Positions 10,547 through 20,855 of a stretch of 64,000 nucleotides of DNA are shown in pieces. Within the stretch, counting starts at the first letter, position 1. Each line of letters begins with the position of its first letter. Under the pieces are notes generated by a model. That model worked only from the letters and a program-made list of their open reading frames with translations. It made no database searches and was not told where the DNA came from. A program made the position numbers and the translations under genes. This DNA is from Pseudomonas silesiensis (lineage in GTDB: Bacteria; Pseudomonadota; Gammaproteobacteria; Pseudomonadales; Pseudomonadaceae). The stretch covers positions 3,678,501-3,742,500 of the forward strand of contig NZ_CP014870.1 in assembly GCF_001661075.1 (NCBI RefSeq), given 5' to 3'.

Positions 10547-10660
10547 CCCCGATTACCTGTAGGAGCCCGGCTTGCCGGCGAACACGGTCTGATATACGGC
10601 ATGGATGTTGGCTGACACGCCGCCTTCGCCGGCAAGCCGGGCTCCTACAGGTAATCGGGG
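10547..10660. repeat. REPIN copy 2 with unusually long (36-bp) inverted arms
   Basis: The arms at 10547-10582 and 10625-10660 are exact inverted copies, starting CCCCGATTACCTGTAGGAGC. About 103 bp (10403-10505 and 10535-10637) are directly duplicated with only a few differences. Nothing else recognisable lies in the 10390-10690 gap. Confidence 0.85.
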
Positions 10661-10690
10661 CGATGGTGCTGGCTGCGATCCTGGTGATCC

Positions 10691-11437
10691 TCAGCTCAAG
10701 GTGTAGCCATTGTCGACCTTCCAGTCCTGGCCATAGACCCCGCGGGCGCCTTGGGACAGCTGGAAGATAATCACATTGGCCACCGCCGACGCATCGAGAA
10801 AATGCCCGGGCAGCAGACGTTTGCCGAGGGTGTCGGCGACGTCGTCGAGCTCCTTTTCACTCAACCCCAGGTGGTCCCACATCGAGGTTGCGGTCGGTCC
10901 CGGGGAGACCAGGTTGATGCGCACGTCATACCGCGCGAACTCTACCGCCAATGTGCGCGCCTGCGCCGCCAGCGCGGCCTTGCCGGCGATGTAGGCCGCC
11001 AGGCCGGGAAAGCTCGAGCCTGTGAGGAAACTGCCGACAAACACCACCGAGGCCGGGCTCGCCAGTTCACCGCGCAACGCCGCCAGGGTGTTCAACGCCC
11101 CGGCACCGTTGACCGCCCACTGGCGCTGGAAGGCCGGCATGTCCAGACTGTCGGCCATTTCGGCAATCCCCGCGCAGGGCACCAGCCAGGCCACCGGGCC
11201 CAGTACCGCGGCTCGCCGCGCCAACTGCTGCAGGTCGTCCTGGCAGGTGACGTCCCCGGCGCACCATTGCAATCGCTCACCGTAGATCTCTTTCAGGGCC
11301 GGCAATTCACCGGCGGTACGCGACATCGTCAGCACCTTGGCGCCACGGGCCAACAGCGCGCCGCACAACGCCAGGCCAATCCCGGAACTGGCGCCGGTGA
11401 TCACCGCCAGACGATCCTGAAACTCGGTTTGCATCAT
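10691..11437 (-). CDS. Short-chain dehydrogenase/reductase between nir and nos genes
   Basis: This 248-aa protein is a classical SDR: TGASSGIG (residues 15-22) binds the dinucleotide, and Tyr-x3-Lys (YIAGK, near residue 157) with an upstream Ser (VGSFLTGSS) forms the catalytic set. The start is MMQTEFQDRL at 11437, preceded by CAGGAGAAC. From memory, a similar gene (ORF247) lies among denitrification genes of P. stutzeri; that was not checked. A near-perfect ANR/DNR box at 11516-11529 fits transcription under denitrifying conditions. Substrate unknown; a link to cofactor synthesis or repair is only inference. Confidence 0.88.
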   Translation of the reverse strand: MMQTEFQDRLAVITGASSGIGLALCGALLARGAKVLTMSRTAGELPALKEIYGERLQWCAGDVTCQDDLQQLARRAAVLGPVAWLVPCAGIAEMADSLDMPAFQRQWAVNGAGALNTLAALRGELASPASVVFVGSFLTGSSFPGLAAYIAGKAALAAQARTLAVEFARYDVRINLVSPGPTATSMWDHLGLSEKELDDVADTLGKRLLPGHFLDASAVANVIIFQLSQGARGVYGQDWKVDNGYTLS

Positions 11438-11515
11438 GTTCTCCTGGGCATCGCGGATGCCAAGCACTGGGGACGTAGCCAGCCTCCATCTTTGAACAAG
11501 CGCAGCCATTACGAC

Positions 11516-11529
11516 TTGACGGCGATCAG
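11516..11529 (-). promoter_or_regulatory. Probable ANR/DNR box upstream of the SDR gene
   Basis: On the minus strand the site reads CTGATCGCCGTCAA, identical to the nirS box (TTGATCGCCGTCAA) at 13 of 14 positions. Its centre predicts a start site near 11481, about 44 nt before the SDR ATG. It lies in the 125-bp gap between nosL and the SDR gene. No convincing -10 hexamer is seen. Confidence 0.55.
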
Positions 11530-11562
11530 ATTTTCTCGAGGGAAACCAGGCGATGCCGCGGG

Positions 11563-12090
11563 TCAATGGCTCGAATGCGTCGATGGGGGCTGTTGCTGCA
11601 GCAGCGCCTGATCGATCTCGCTGAAGCGCAGCACCCGCCCGCCCTGTTCCGCCACCAACCTGTCGGCGGCCTGGCGACTGGAGAACGACGCCAACACCAC
11701 GCCCATCGCGCCCTTGAGCGAGGTGCCCGCCACGTAAAAGGCGTCCCTGGCATCGATCAGGTGGGCGTCATCCGGCGCATTCCACAGGCTGCGGCCCATG
11801 TCGTGGACATACAACCGGGCATTGCGATGCTGGTTTTCCGGTTGCAACCACCAGCCGATCATTTCCGCCGTGGAGCAAAATTTCCGGATCCCGCTGCGTT
11901 CGACCACTTCCCCCTTGGGCCCGGGGAAGCCATTGATGATCATCCCGCAGACATGGCATTCATCACTGGGATGAAAGGCTACCGCGGCCTCACTCAAGGA
12001 CGCTTGCGCGGGCTTGTCACAGGCCGCCAACAGCAGGCAGACCATCAGGCCCGCCATGGCACGTACCGTCGTCAGATAAAACGCACTCAT
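11563..12090 (-). CDS. nosL: NosL, copper-binding lipoprotein for N2O reductase maturation
   Basis: NosL (175 aa) is a membrane-anchored periplasmic Cu(I) chaperone for NosZ. The lipobox LAAC ends at Cys24, and the metal-binding motif CHVCGM lies at residues 45-50, followed by the NosL-type KFCSTAEM segment. ATG 12090 has GGAG upstream; a TTG two codons earlier is less likely. It closes the leftward nosRZDFYL operon, 31 bp after nosY. Confidence 0.95.
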   Translation of the reverse strand: MSAFYLTTVRAMAGLMVCLLLAACDKPAQASLSEAAVAFHPSDECHVCGMIINGFPGPKGEVVERSGIRKFCSTAEMIGWWLQPENQHRNARLYVHDMGRSLWNAPDDAHLIDARDAFYVAGTSLKGAMGVVLASFSSRQAADRLVAEQGGRVLRFSEIDQALLQQQPPSTHSSH

Positions 12091-12121
12091 CGTCAACTAC
12101 TCCAGAATTTCAAAGTGAAAA

Positions 12122-12952
12122 TCAAGTCGCCCGACGGCGGAACAGCAGCCAGGCCGCGGCCAGCGGTGCCGCCACCCACAGCGACAGACACAGCCACAGC
12201 ATCGCGCCCGGCATCGGCAAATCGCTGCCCAGGGTCAGTACCCCGGCGGTATTGGCCCCGGGCTCAAAACCGGAAAGGTTGATCAGGCGGTAGATGTCGG
12301 CGGGATTGAGCAGCAGCAACCAGGGCAGGATCTTCGGGTTGAACTGACCTTCGCTGAGCACCAGCAGCGCCAGCAACGCCAGGTCGAACACCAGCACGAA
12401 GAAAAACCACACCCCCAGCGCCAACCCGGCCGCGGTGGATTTTTCCGCAGACACACTGCTCAGCCCATAGGCCAGGCCGAGAAAGCCCCAGCCCAGCAAG
12501 GTCGACGACAGCATGAAACGGCCAAAGGCCCAGAGCAGCAGGCTCAGTTCGACCTCATCCACCAGCAGCGCAATCGCCAGCATCGCGCAGCCGAAGCCGA
12601 TCAGCGTCGCCAGCGCCAGGATCAACCCGTGGCCGACGAACTTGCCGAGCAGGATATGCCCGCGCCCCAGCGGATACGTCAGTAACAGCAGCAAGGTACC
12701 GCTCTCGTCCTCGCCGACGATGGCGTCATAGGCCAGCAGCAAGGCAATCAGCGGCATGAGGAAGGTCGCCAGGCTGGCCAGGCTGGCAATAGTCGCGGGC
12801 ACCGAAGTAAAGCCCACTTGCCCGGACGCCGCGGCGCCCAACCAGGCAATGCCGGTCGCCAGCACCGCGAACAACAGGCTGATCGCCAACAGCCAGCGGT
12901 TGCGCAAACCGTCGTTGAACTCCTTGCGAGCCATGTTCCAGATCGGGTTCAT
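12122..12952 (-). CDS. nosY: NosY, ABC transporter permease
   Basis: NosY (276 aa) is the membrane subunit of the NosDFY complex, which uses ATP to support assembly of the tetranuclear CuZ centre of NosZ. Six hydrophobic helices are visible, beginning [20 protein letters not shown] near residue 20 and ending with [20 protein letters not shown]. The family signature around [20 protein letters not shown] (about residues 74-93) is present. Its start codon overlaps the nosF stop (ATGA). Confidence 0.95.
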   Translation of the reverse strand: MNPIWNMARKEFNDGLRNRWLLAISLLFAVLATGIAWLGAAASGQVGFTSVPATIASLASLATFLMPLIALLLAYDAIVGEDESGTLLLLLTYPLGRGHILLGKFVGHGLILALATLIGFGCAMLAIALLVDEVELSLLLWAFGRFMLSSTLLGWGFLGLAYGLSSVSAEKSTAAGLALGVWFFFVLVFDLALLALLVLSEGQFNPKILPWLLLLNPADIYRLINLSGFEPGANTAGVLTLGSDLPMPGAMLWLCLSLWVAAPLAAAWLLFRRRAT

Positions 12953-13872
12953 ACGGCCTCCCCGGTTGCGGTTGCAACCGCGCGGCCCATGTAGAAGCGG
13001 TAGATATCTTCCAGCGACGGCGGGTCGATTTCCACGTCAGCCGGTTCATCGTCATTGAGTAATTGGCGCAACAGGCCGAGCTTGCTGCCATTGAGCGCGG
13101 CCACTTCGAGACCTTCCACGCCCCAGCGCTGGGTGACATGCCCGGCATTGTTCCAACGCTGCTGCAAGGGCCCGGCATGCTTGAGCCCGTGGGCGCGAAT
13201 CAGCGTCGGCAGCCCGGCTTCCTCCCGCAGGCTGTGCAGACTGCCCAGGGCCAGCAAACGGCCCTGGGTCAGAATCGCCGCGCGGTTGATATGCGCCTCG
13301 ACCCCGGGCAACACGTGGGAACACAGGATGACGCTGGTGCCCTGGCTGCGCAGGCGATCGAGCAATCGGTACAGGTCCCGGGTGGCGATCGGGTCGAGAC
13401 CCACGGTCGGCTCGTCGAGCAGCAACAAGCGCGGCGCCCCGAGCAAGGCTTGCGCCAGCCCCAGGCGTTGGCGCATCCCCTTGGAGTAAGTCTTGACCCG
13501 CCGATGCGCCACGCCCGCCAGGCCGACTTCCTCAAGCAGCCCGTCCACCTGGGTGAACGCTGCGCCTTTGAGTCGGGCGAAATGCCGCAAGGTCTCCAGG
13601 CCACTGAGTTGCGGATAAAAGGTCACGTTCTCCGGCAAATAGCCCAGCAGGCGTCGAACGTGGGGATCACTGGGCAATCGACCGAATACCCTCACCTGCC
13701 CTGCGCTGGCCTGGAGCAATCCCAGCACCAGCTTCATGCAGGTGGTCTTGCCCGCGCCGTTGTGGCCGAACAAGCCCAGCACTTCCCCTTCCGCCAGGCT
13801 CAGGTTCAGCTGATGCAGCACGGTGCTGTGTCCGTAGCGCTGGCTGACACCTTCGATGTCGATGACGTTCAT
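12949..13872 (-). CDS. nosF: NosF, ABC transporter ATP-binding protein
   Basis: NosF (307 aa) powers NosDFY in maturation of N2O reductase. Walker A is GHNGAGKT (36-43), the signature is [15 protein letters not shown] in place of LSGGQ, and Walker B is [13 protein letters not shown]. The ATG at 13872 overlaps the nosD stop by 4 bp. The frame is open further upstream, but that part lies in nosD and is out of register with the family, which starts with MN(V/A)-type sequences just before the ATPase core. Confidence 0.95.
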   Translation of the reverse strand: MNVIDIEGVSQRYGHSTVLHQLNLSLAEGEVLGLFGHNGAGKTTCMKLVLGLLQASAGQVRVFGRLPSDPHVRRLLGYLPENVTFYPQLSGLETLRHFARLKGAAFTQVDGLLEEVGLAGVAHRRVKTYSKGMRQRLGLAQALLGAPRLLLLDEPTVGLDPIATRDLYRLLDRLRSQGTSVILCSHVLPGVEAHINRAAILTQGRLLALGSLHSLREEAGLPTLIRAHGLKHAGPLQQRWNNAGHVTQRWGVEGLEVAALNGSKLGLLRQLLNDDEPADVEIDPPSLEDIYRFYMGRAVATATGEAV

Positions 13873-15161
13873 GCGGCAGGCTCCTGGGCCAGGGGTTGAA
13901 TGGGTGACTTCATCAGCGGATGACTGTCCTGCACACCCGGCGACTTCATCACCGGAAAGGCCCGTTGTACCCAGCGCAACAACTCGATACCCGGGCCGTT
14001 CATCAGCAGCCGCACTTGCGGGTACAGCCACAACAGGCGGTCGACGTTGTCGTTGGGTTCGTAGGCGATGTCGCCCAGGCCATCGTTGTTGCGGTCCCAG
14101 CCCAGGTAATCGCTCCAGAAGTTGCCCCGGCCATCCGCCGACCATTCCTGCAAGCGGGTGGCCACGTACTTGACCTGGCGCTGGTTGCCGACAAAGGCGT
14201 TGTCGGCGATGCGGTTGTCTTCGGAGCCGGCGGTGAGGTGAATGCCCACGGCGCTGTGTTCGAAGCGATTGTGTTCGATGCTGTTGAACAGCGAGTTGTA
14301 GATGAACAACGCCTTGCCCTCGGCGCCGCTGATCATGCTGTCGCCGGTCGACCCGTCGCGCACGTCGGTGACGATGTTGTCGCGCAAGGTTGAATAGGTG
14401 ATGTAGTTCATCAGGATGCCGTAGTTCTGATCCTGCTCGGAGCGATTGCCGATCACCGTCAGCTTGCGGCTCTGCATCAGTGCATAGCCAGTACGGGTGC
14501 GGCGAGTGGTGTTGCCGATCAGTTGGTTATCGTTGGCGAACATGTAATGCACGCCGTAGCGCAGGTCTTCCAAAGTGTTGCCCTGCAGCAGGTTGCCGTT
14601 GGAGGTATCGATGTAGATGCCGTCGCGGGTGTCGCGCACCTGGTTACCGATGACCCTGGCCCCGTGCACCGCATACAGATGGATACCGTTGCCGCGATCC
14701 TGGGAGCGCATCGTCGGATCACCCTGGATGCGGTTGTCGACCAGGCTCACATCCGCCGTGCCATCGACCCAGATCCCGAAACCACGGCCTTGCAGGCGAT
14801 TGCCCTTGATCACGGCGCCACGGGCCTTGGGCTGGATGAACAGCCCGGCGTTCATGGCCGTGAGGTCGTGTCCCCAGTCGAGAAAGGTGCAGCCCTCGAT
14901 CCCGACATCCGGGGCGTTGATGATCAAGCCGTTGCCCTGCCCCTCGCCCTGGAACACCGCGCCCGGCTCACAGACAATCTGCATCGATTGATCGACGCTG
15001 AACGAGCCGCGATACTCCCCCGCCGGCAGGTGCCAGCGTTGCCCGGCGTCCTGCGTCAACGGCAAGCGGGTGACGGGCTGCACCGCCGCCAGGGCGCTGG
15101 CGCCCAGCGACAGGAGCGCCAGCGCAATGACCTTCATCGAAGCTTGCTTGAAACCGGTCAT
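13869..15161 (-). CDS. nosD: NosD, periplasmic copper-processing beta-helix protein
   Basis: NosD (430 aa) is the periplasmic partner of NosFY and has the right-handed parallel beta-helix repeats of the CASH/PbH1 type, with many N/D-ladder turns such as [14 protein letters not shown] and [17 protein letters not shown] 15161 is preceded by ACAGGAG. An upstream TTG in frame (15185) has no ribosome binding site. A signal peptide ends near ASALA. The gene begins 27 bp after nosZ and overlaps nosF. Confidence 0.95.
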   Translation of the reverse strand: MTGFKQASMKVIALALLSLGASALAAVQPVTRLPLTQDAGQRWHLPAGEYRGSFSVDQSMQIVCEPGAVFQGEGQGNGLIINAPDVGIEGCTFLDWGHDLTAMNAGLFIQPKARGAVIKGNRLQGRGFGIWVDGTADVSLVDNRIQGDPTMRSQDRGNGIHLYAVHGARVIGNQVRDTRDGIYIDTSNGNLLQGNTLEDLRYGVHYMFANDNQLIGNTTRRTRTGYALMQSRKLTVIGNRSEQDQNYGILMNYITYSTLRDNIVTDVRDGSTGDSMISGAEGKALFIYNSLFNSIEHNRFEHSAVGIHLTAGSEDNRIADNAFVGNQRQVKYVATRLQEWSADGRGNFWSDYLGWDRNNDGLGDIAYEPNDNVDRLLWLYPQVRLLMNGPGIELLRWVQRAFPVMKSPGVQDSHPLMKSPIQPLAQEPAA

Positions 15162-15188
15162 TGGCCCGCTCCTGTCGATGGGCAACCC

Positions 15189-17099
15189 TCAGGCCTTTTC
15201 GACCAGCATGCGGCCGACCATTTCCATGTGCAGCGCATGGCAGAACCAGCTGCAGTAGTACCAGTGCAGGCCGGCCTTGTCGGCGGTGAAGGTGATGGAC
15301 GACGTCTGCTGCGGGCTGATCTCCATGCTCACGCCGTGGTTGGTCATGACGAAACCGTGGGTCACGTCTTCGATCTGGTCGATGTTGGTGATGGTCACGG
15401 TGACCTCGTCACCCTGCTTGACGGTGAACTCCGGCAAACCGTAGGCCGGGGCCATGGAGGTCATGTAGACCCGGACTTTCTTGCCGTCGCGGATGACCTT
15501 GTTGTCGGTCTCCAGCTTGATTCCGTCCTTGGCGGCGATGGCCACGGTTTCGGCGAAAAACGGGTCGTTGCGGTCCCAGATCTTCTTGGTCTTGATCTGG
15601 TCGCGCCGGGCCATGATGCAATCGTGGGGTTCGGCAAAGGCCGGGCCGTCGTGCACCAGTTTCATCTCGTCGCCGGAGATATCGATCAACTGATCGTTTT
15701 CCGGGTGCAGCGGGCCGGTCGGCAGGAAGCGGTCCTTGGAGAATTTGCTCAGGACCATCAGCCATTTGCCGTCGGCCTCGCTTGTTTCGGTCAGCGAGGC
15801 ATGGTTGTGCCCCGGCTGGTACTGCACATCGAGCTTCTGCTTGATGTAGTTGACCTTCTCGCCGGTGTAGGCGCGAACGGCTTCTTCCACGTTCCACTTC
15901 ACCACCTGGCTGTCGATGAACAGCGTGGTGTAGGCATTGCCGCGTCCGTCGTAGGTGGTGTGCAGCGGGCCAAGACCCAGTTCAGGCTCGCCGACCACCA
16001 CATCCCGTGGGTCCTTGAACTTGTCATTGAACAGATCGTCGAGCTTGGCGGTGGCGATGATGGTGCAGGTCGGCGAGAGCTTGCCGGCCGCGATGAAATA
16101 CTTGCCGTCGGGCGTCATGTTGATGCCATGCGGGTTCTTCGGCACCGGGATGTAGCGGGTGAATTCGCTGTCCTTGCCCTCGGCTTTACGACCGTCGACC
16201 ACCGGCACTTTCGCATCGCCCAGGGTGATGAACTTGCCGGCCTTGATCGCCGCTTCGATGCGCTGGATGTTGAACACCACCACCCAGTCGCGCTCGTTGC
16301 GCATCATGCCGCCCAGGTCGTAGGCCTTCTCCGAGTTGTAGCAGGTCGAGGCCGCGTACTTGCCGGTGTAGTCGGCGTCGGTGTTATCCAGGTTGCCGTC
16401 GACGATCACCTGGAACGCCATCTCCATCTTCTCGGCATCGATGGCGTTGAACAGGGTGTAGCTGTTCTTGTCCTGCAGGTCGAAGGTGCTGCCGTCGTTG
16501 GGGTGCGGAATCACGAACTCGGCATTGGCGAACACGTACTTGGTGTGGGGCATTTTCTGCAGACGCAGACCGTGCACGGCCTGCACATTCGGTACGGTGA
16601 GCATCTTGTCGCACTTCATGACATCCAGGCGGATGCGCGCTACCCGGCTGTTGGCCTTGTCATTGATGAACAGGTACTTGCCATCGTACTTGCCATCGGT
16701 CATCGACAAATGCGGGTGGTGGCAGTCGCCGTTCTGGAAATGGGCGCTGTCGCCCATGATCCGCTTGCTTTCGTTGGTCAGGCCCCAACCGGTGGCAGAA
16801 TCGACGTTGAACACCGGGATGCGCAACAGCTCGCGCATCGACGGGATACCCATGACCCGCACCTCACCCTGGTGACCGCCACTCCAGAAACCGTAGTAAT
16901 CGTCCAGATCCCCTGGCCCTACGTGGATCTTCGATTTCGACTCCTTGGCCGCCGCGGCAAAGGATTCACGGGTGAAGACTGCGCCGCCGATGGCCGTGGC
17001 ACCGGCCAGCACCGCACCGGTCACCGCGCTGGTGCCGAGGAAACCACGCCGGCTCAGGCCGGTCGGTTGCGCTGGTTCTTTGGTTTCTGTGTCGTTCAT
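15189..17099 (-). CDS. nosZ: Nitrous oxide reductase (clade I, Tat-exported)
   Basis: NosZ (636 aa) reduces N2O to N2 in the periplasm. The twin-arginine signal SRRGFLG at residues 16-22 marks it as the Tat-exported clade I type. The seven-bladed propeller that binds CuZ makes up most of the protein. The C-terminal cupredoxin carries the CuA ligands C616, C620, H624 and M627 in [12 protein letters not shown]. The start codon overlaps the nosR stop (ATGA), and no truncation is seen. Confidence 0.98.
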   Translation of the reverse strand: MNDTETKEPAQPTGLSRRGFLGTSAVTGAVLAGATAIGGAVFTRESFAAAAKESKSKIHVGPGDLDDYYGFWSGGHQGEVRVMGIPSMRELLRIPVFNVDSATGWGLTNESKRIMGDSAHFQNGDCHHPHLSMTDGKYDGKYLFINDKANSRVARIRLDVMKCDKMLTVPNVQAVHGLRLQKMPHTKYVFANAEFVIPHPNDGSTFDLQDKNSYTLFNAIDAEKMEMAFQVIVDGNLDNTDADYTGKYAASTCYNSEKAYDLGGMMRNERDWVVVFNIQRIEAAIKAGKFITLGDAKVPVVDGRKAEGKDSEFTRYIPVPKNPHGINMTPDGKYFIAAGKLSPTCTIIATAKLDDLFNDKFKDPRDVVVGEPELGLGPLHTTYDGRGNAYTTLFIDSQVVKWNVEEAVRAYTGEKVNYIKQKLDVQYQPGHNHASLTETSEADGKWLMVLSKFSKDRFLPTGPLHPENDQLIDISGDEMKLVHDGPAFAEPHDCIMARRDQIKTKKIWDRNDPFFAETVAIAAKDGIKLETDNKVIRDGKKVRVYMTSMAPAYGLPEFTVKQGDEVTVTITNIDQIEDVTHGFVMTNHGVSMEISPQQTSSITFTADKAGLHWYYCSWFCHALHMEMVGRMLVEKA

Positions 17100-19333
17100 G
17101 AGGTGCTCCTTGAAGGAATAAAAACAGTCACTGGGGACGTGTGCTCGCCGGGTTCAGCCGTCACTTCCACGACAGGTATGAGTTGCGCGCTCACCGGTGC
17201 GGCCTTGCCGCGTTGTTTCTTGCGTTTGTTGATCAGCGGTGGGCATTTGTGATCGTTGTTCCAGGTCATCTGGCAATCGAGGCAGTAGTGGCACTCGTTG
17301 GCATTGATCCGGCCATCGGGATGGATTGCCTGGATCTCGCATTCCTTGGCGCAGAGTTGGCAAGGGTCGCCGCACTCCTTGCGACGCTTGAGCCAGTCGA
17401 ACAGCCGCAGTTTGGTGGGGATCGCCAGCGCCGCGCCCAAGGGGCAGATGTAGCGGCAATAGACTTTGCGGGTGAAGATATTGATGACCAGCAGCGCCAC
17501 CGCGTAGAGCACGAACCACCACTGGCGGTCGAACCTTAAGGTGATGGCGGTCTTGAAGGGTTCCACTTCAGCGAACAGTTCAGCCGTGGTCATCGACTCC
17601 AGGGAGACGCCGAACAGTGCCAGCAGGATGATGTACTTGATCGCCCACAGCCGCTCATGGACCGCGAACGGCAGTTCATATTGGGGAATCTTCAGCTTGC
17701 GCGCGGCTTCGTTGATCAATTCCTGCAAGGCGCCGAACGGGCACAGCCAGCCGCAGAACACGCCACGGCCCCACAACAGGATGCTCGCGGCGGTGAACAC
17801 CCAGAGCATGAAGATCAGCGGATCGGTGAGGAACAGTTCCCAGCGGAAGTTCTCGAACAGGGCATGGACGAAGGTCAGCACGTTGACCACCGACAGCTGC
17901 CCCAGGGCGTACCAACCGATGAACACCACGGTGAACACCAGGTAGCCGCGGCGCAGCCAATGCAGAAAGTGCGGCCGGCGGGTGAAGGTGTCCTGCAGGA
18001 ACAGAATCGTCGTCAGCAACAACAGCGCCGCCCCGAGGACCATGATCTGAAACTGTTTCTGGTACCAGATGGTCACCCACATCGGCCGGCCGGCTTCCTC
18101 GATGGCTGCCAATTCTTCGGCGCTGGGCAATGGCCGTTCCAGGTAAGGCTCGGGCATCTGGTAAGGCAGTTCGAAGCTGCTGAAGGTGCCACTGACCGGA
18201 CCGGTCTGACGGCGCACCAGCAGTTCCAGGGTCCAGGCGGCTCCCGGGTCGAACCTGGCCGGTTCACGCACAATGAAAATCGACATCTCATCGAACTCGG
18301 GGATGCCCTTGGCGAAGACGTCGGAGAGCCGCTGATGGTCCATGTCGCGAAAGCTGATGACGTTGCCGAACTGGCGCAGTTGCACCCGGTCGAAGATCCC
18401 GCCGCGCACATAACCCGAACCCTTGTAGGAGAACAGCCCACGGCCCAGCACGGCGATGGCCTGCTCGCCCGGCTTGAGTTCCTGCATGAGGAAACGGTAC
18501 TGGTTGTCGCCCAACAGGTTGCGGCCGATGGTCGGCGGATTCAGGTCGGCGACGTAGAGTTCGATGAAGGTGTCATCGACCTGTTCGGCACTGGCGATGT
18601 CGATCCCTTCGGCTTCGGTGCCCTTGAAGGCAGCGTCGACCTGGCCGCGGGTCAGGTTCAGGCGGCGGATCGCGCCGTTGCCGGTCAGTTGTTCCCAGGT
18701 GGCGGGCTCGTAGAAGTCCTGGCGTACGGTGGCGGGTTTCTGCGCCTGGCCGCTCTTGTCCTCGACCAGTTTGAGCGATACGGCCACCTCGTGGGCCGCG
18801 CGCATGATCACCTCGTTGACCACCATCGCCGTGACGGTCGCGCCGGCTATGGCATCCACGGTGACCGCGTTCGGGTCGCTGGAGTGGCCGACGACCACCC
18901 GCTGGCTGACGTTGATGTCCTTGTACTTGGCGCTGAAGGCGTGGAGTTTTGCTTCGGGAATCCCGATCAGCAGGATCGGTTCGTGGTGCTCGAGGACATA
19001 GGCATCCTTGATCGCCCCCGCCGGGTCGAGGATCACCTGGGTGTTGATCGGCTTGCCCGAGTAGGCCGGAATATCCACCACGTCCAGGCTTTGGAACACG
19101 TAACCGGTGATGGCGCCGGCCGTTGACAGTGTGCGCACCTTGAACTTGCCTTCAGGGGCGGATACCGAGTCGGTCAGGGGGAAGGTTTTTTCGATGCGTT
19201 GTTGCTCGATGCCCCCGTATTCCTTGGCCTGTACCGCGCCGAGGGTGGCGGCTATCAATACGAGCATCAGCCCGACGCACCACTCGCGCAGGCTGCGCAA
19301 GTGGCGATGGATCGATGGCTGGTGGAGGGTCAT
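17096..19333 (-). CDS. nosR: NosR, flavin- and Fe-S-containing membrane protein for N2O respiration
   Basis: NosR (745 aa from this start) is a polytopic inner-membrane protein needed for nosZ expression and electron supply to NosZ. It has a periplasmic FMN-binding domain (covalent-flavin-type segment GATVTAM, about residues 170-176), then membrane helices, and two cytoplasmic C-terminal 4Fe-4S motifs ([13 protein letters not shown] and CHYCLDCQ). An in-frame ATG exists at 19366, but it overlaps the -10 hexamer implied by the ANR/DNR box at 19393-19406. I therefore chose ATG 19333, which leaves a leader of about 25 nt. It is the first gene of nosRZDFYL. Confidence 0.93.
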   Translation of the reverse strand: MTLHQPSIHRHLRSLREWCVGLMLVLIAATLGAVQAKEYGGIEQQRIEKTFPLTDSVSAPEGKFKVRTLSTAGAITGYVFQSLDVVDIPAYSGKPINTQVILDPAGAIKDAYVLEHHEPILLIGIPEAKLHAFSAKYKDINVSQRVVVGHSSDPNAVTVDAIAGATVTAMVVNEVIMRAAHEVAVSLKLVEDKSGQAQKPATVRQDFYEPATWEQLTGNGAIRRLNLTRGQVDAAFKGTEAEGIDIASAEQVDDTFIELYVADLNPPTIGRNLLGDNQYRFLMQELKPGEQAIAVLGRGLFSYKGSGYVRGGIFDRVQLRQFGNVISFRDMDHQRLSDVFAKGIPEFDEMSIFIVREPARFDPGAAWTLELLVRRQTGPVSGTFSSFELPYQMPEPYLERPLPSAEELAAIEEAGRPMWVTIWYQKQFQIMVLGAALLLLTTILFLQDTFTRRPHFLHWLRRGYLVFTVVFIGWYALGQLSVVNVLTFVHALFENFRWELFLTDPLIFMLWVFTAASILLWGRGVFCGWLCPFGALQELINEAARKLKIPQYELPFAVHERLWAIKYIILLALFGVSLESMTTAELFAEVEPFKTAITLRFDRQWWFVLYAVALLVINIFTRKVYCRYICPLGAALAIPTKLRLFDWLKRRKECGDPCQLCAKECEIQAIHPDGRINANECHYCLDCQMTWNNDHKCPPLINKRKKQRGKAAPVSAQLIPVVEVTAEPGEHTSPVTVFIPSRSTS

Positions 19334-19392
19334 GGGCTGGCCGAAATCAAGAGGGCTTTCGGTCATGTTAGGGAGCGTTGCGCCCCCTGCCC

Positions 19393-19406
19393 TTGATTGA
19401 GATCAA
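19393..19406 (-). promoter_or_regulatory. ANR/DNR box and promoter of the nos operon
   Basis: TTGATTGAGATCAA matches TTGATnnnnATCAA in both half-sites. For a class II promoter with the box at -41.5, transcription would start near 19358, and a TAACAT -10 hexamer is found in the right place (19365-19370, minus strand). It lies in the gap between the hemN stop and nosR. Confidence 0.88.
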
Positions 19407-19444
19407 CTTGCGTGAAGTCCGTGCCGGGGCCTGCTCCAGACACC

Positions 19445-20833
19445 TCAGACCGTGCGTGAAAACTGGCCTTTCTGCTCGCCCCCCAGATAGGCGTCAAACG
19501 CCATCGCGGCACTGCGCATCATCAAGTGCCCTTGGGGCAACAACACCAGGGCATCGTGATGGATCTCCAGCAATCCATCGCGCACATGCTCGTCCAGCTG
19601 CGCCAGCGCTTCGGCAAAATACTCGGTAAAACAGATGCCATGCTGGGTCTCGAACTTGCCGAAATCGATCCGGCCGTGGCACATCAGGTCGCTGATCACC
19701 TCGCGGCGCAGCAAGTCGTCGGCGTTCAAGCGGTATCCCCGATGCACCGGCAACAGGCCCTGATCGATTCGGGCGTAGTACTGCGAAAGCTCCTTGACGC
19801 TCTGGCTGTAGCTGTCGCCGACCTTGCCGATCGACGACACGCCGAGGCCGATCAGATCGCAGTCGGCATGGGTCGAATAGCCCTGGAAGTTGCGTTGCAG
19901 GGTGCCGTTGACGCGGGCCAGGGCCAGTTCGTCGTCCGGCAAGGCGAAGTGATCCATGCCGATATAGACATAACCGGCCGCGGTCAGCCGGCGGATGGTC
20001 AGCTCCAGCAACTCCAGCTTGCGCTCCGGCGGTGGCATGTCTTCCCGGCGGATCAAGCGTTGCGCACGCACCATTTGCGGCAGGTGGGCGTAGCTGTAGG
20101 CGGCGATCCGGTCCGGGCGCAGGGCAATGATCTTGCCCAGGGTCACATCGAAACTGGCCACGGTCTGCAAGGGCAGGCCGTAGATCAGATCGACGCTAAC
20201 CGACTTGAATCGCGCCTCGCGAGCGGCGGCGACCAGCGCATAGATCTGTTCTTCGCTCTGGGTACGATTGACCGCAGCCTGCACGTCCGGGTCGAAGTCC
20301 TGCACCCCGAAGCTCAGGCGATTGAAGCCCAGTTGGCGCAGCGACTGGATCTGTTCGGTGCTGATGGTGCGCGGATCGACCTCGATGGAAAACTCATGGT
20401 AGTCGCTGTCGTCCAGGTTGAACGCCTGGTGCAGGCAGTCCATCAGGTCCGCCAGCTGTTCGCTGGTCAGGTAGGTCGGTGTGCCGCCGCCCAGGTGCAG
20501 TTGCGTGAGTTTGCGGCTGCCGTCGAACAAGGCGGCCTGCATCGCGATTTCCCGCTTGAGGTACTTCAGGTACTCGACGGCACGATGGGTCTTCTGGGTG
20601 ATGATTTTGTTGCAGGCGCAGTAATAACACAGGCTTTTGCAGAACGGGATGTGGATGTACACCGACAACGGCTTGGGCACAGCCACCTGGTTGCTGGCCC
20701 GCGCGGCCATTTGATAGTCGTCCACGGCAAACGCCTGGTGAAACTGTGGCGCGGTGGGGTACGAGGTATAGCGCGGCCCGGGGCGGTCATACTTCTCGAC
20801 CAGGGCTCGATTGAAATCGAATGCAGGCTTCAT
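19445..20833 (-). CDS. hemN: Oxygen-independent coproporphyrinogen III dehydrogenase
   Basis: HemN (462 aa) converts coproporphyrinogen III to protoporphyrinogen IX without oxygen, supplying haem under anaerobiosis. The radical SAM cysteines are C65, C69 and C72, with the HemN-specific C74 (FCKSLCYYCAC). The N-terminal YDRPGPRYTSYPTAPQF and the HLGGGTPT SAM motif are intact. ATG 20833 starts the canonical MKPAFDFNRA; the frame continues upstream into the preceding gene without sense. It starts 22 bp after the HemN-like gene and probably shares its ANR/DNR-driven transcript. Confidence 0.96.
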   Translation of the reverse strand: MKPAFDFNRALVEKYDRPGPRYTSYPTAPQFHQAFAVDDYQMAARASNQVAVPKPLSVYIHIPFCKSLCYYCACNKIITQKTHRAVEYLKYLKREIAMQAALFDGSRKLTQLHLGGGTPTYLTSEQLADLMDCLHQAFNLDDSDYHEFSIEVDPRTISTEQIQSLRQLGFNRLSFGVQDFDPDVQAAVNRTQSEEQIYALVAAAREARFKSVSVDLIYGLPLQTVASFDVTLGKIIALRPDRIAAYSYAHLPQMVRAQRLIRREDMPPPERKLELLELTIRRLTAAGYVYIGMDHFALPDDELALARVNGTLQRNFQGYSTHADCDLIGLGVSSIGKVGDSYSQSVKELSQYYARIDQGLLPVHRGYRLNADDLLRREVISDLMCHGRIDFGKFETQHGICFTEYFAEALAQLDEHVRDGLLEIHHDALVLLPQGHLMMRSAAMAFDAYLGGEQKGQFSRTV

Positions 20834-20855
20834 GATCAATCTACTCGCAGGTGGG

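Noticed and set aside
12949..14145. Longer NosF frame reading through nosD
   Set aside because: The residues before MNVIDIEG are nosD antiframe sequence; the ATG coupled to the nosD stop is correct.
14523..17252. A 909-codon open frame on the plus strand opposite nosD and nosZ
   Set aside because: It is antisense to two complete, clearly homologous genes; such long shadows are common in high-G+C codon use, and the translation resembles no protein.
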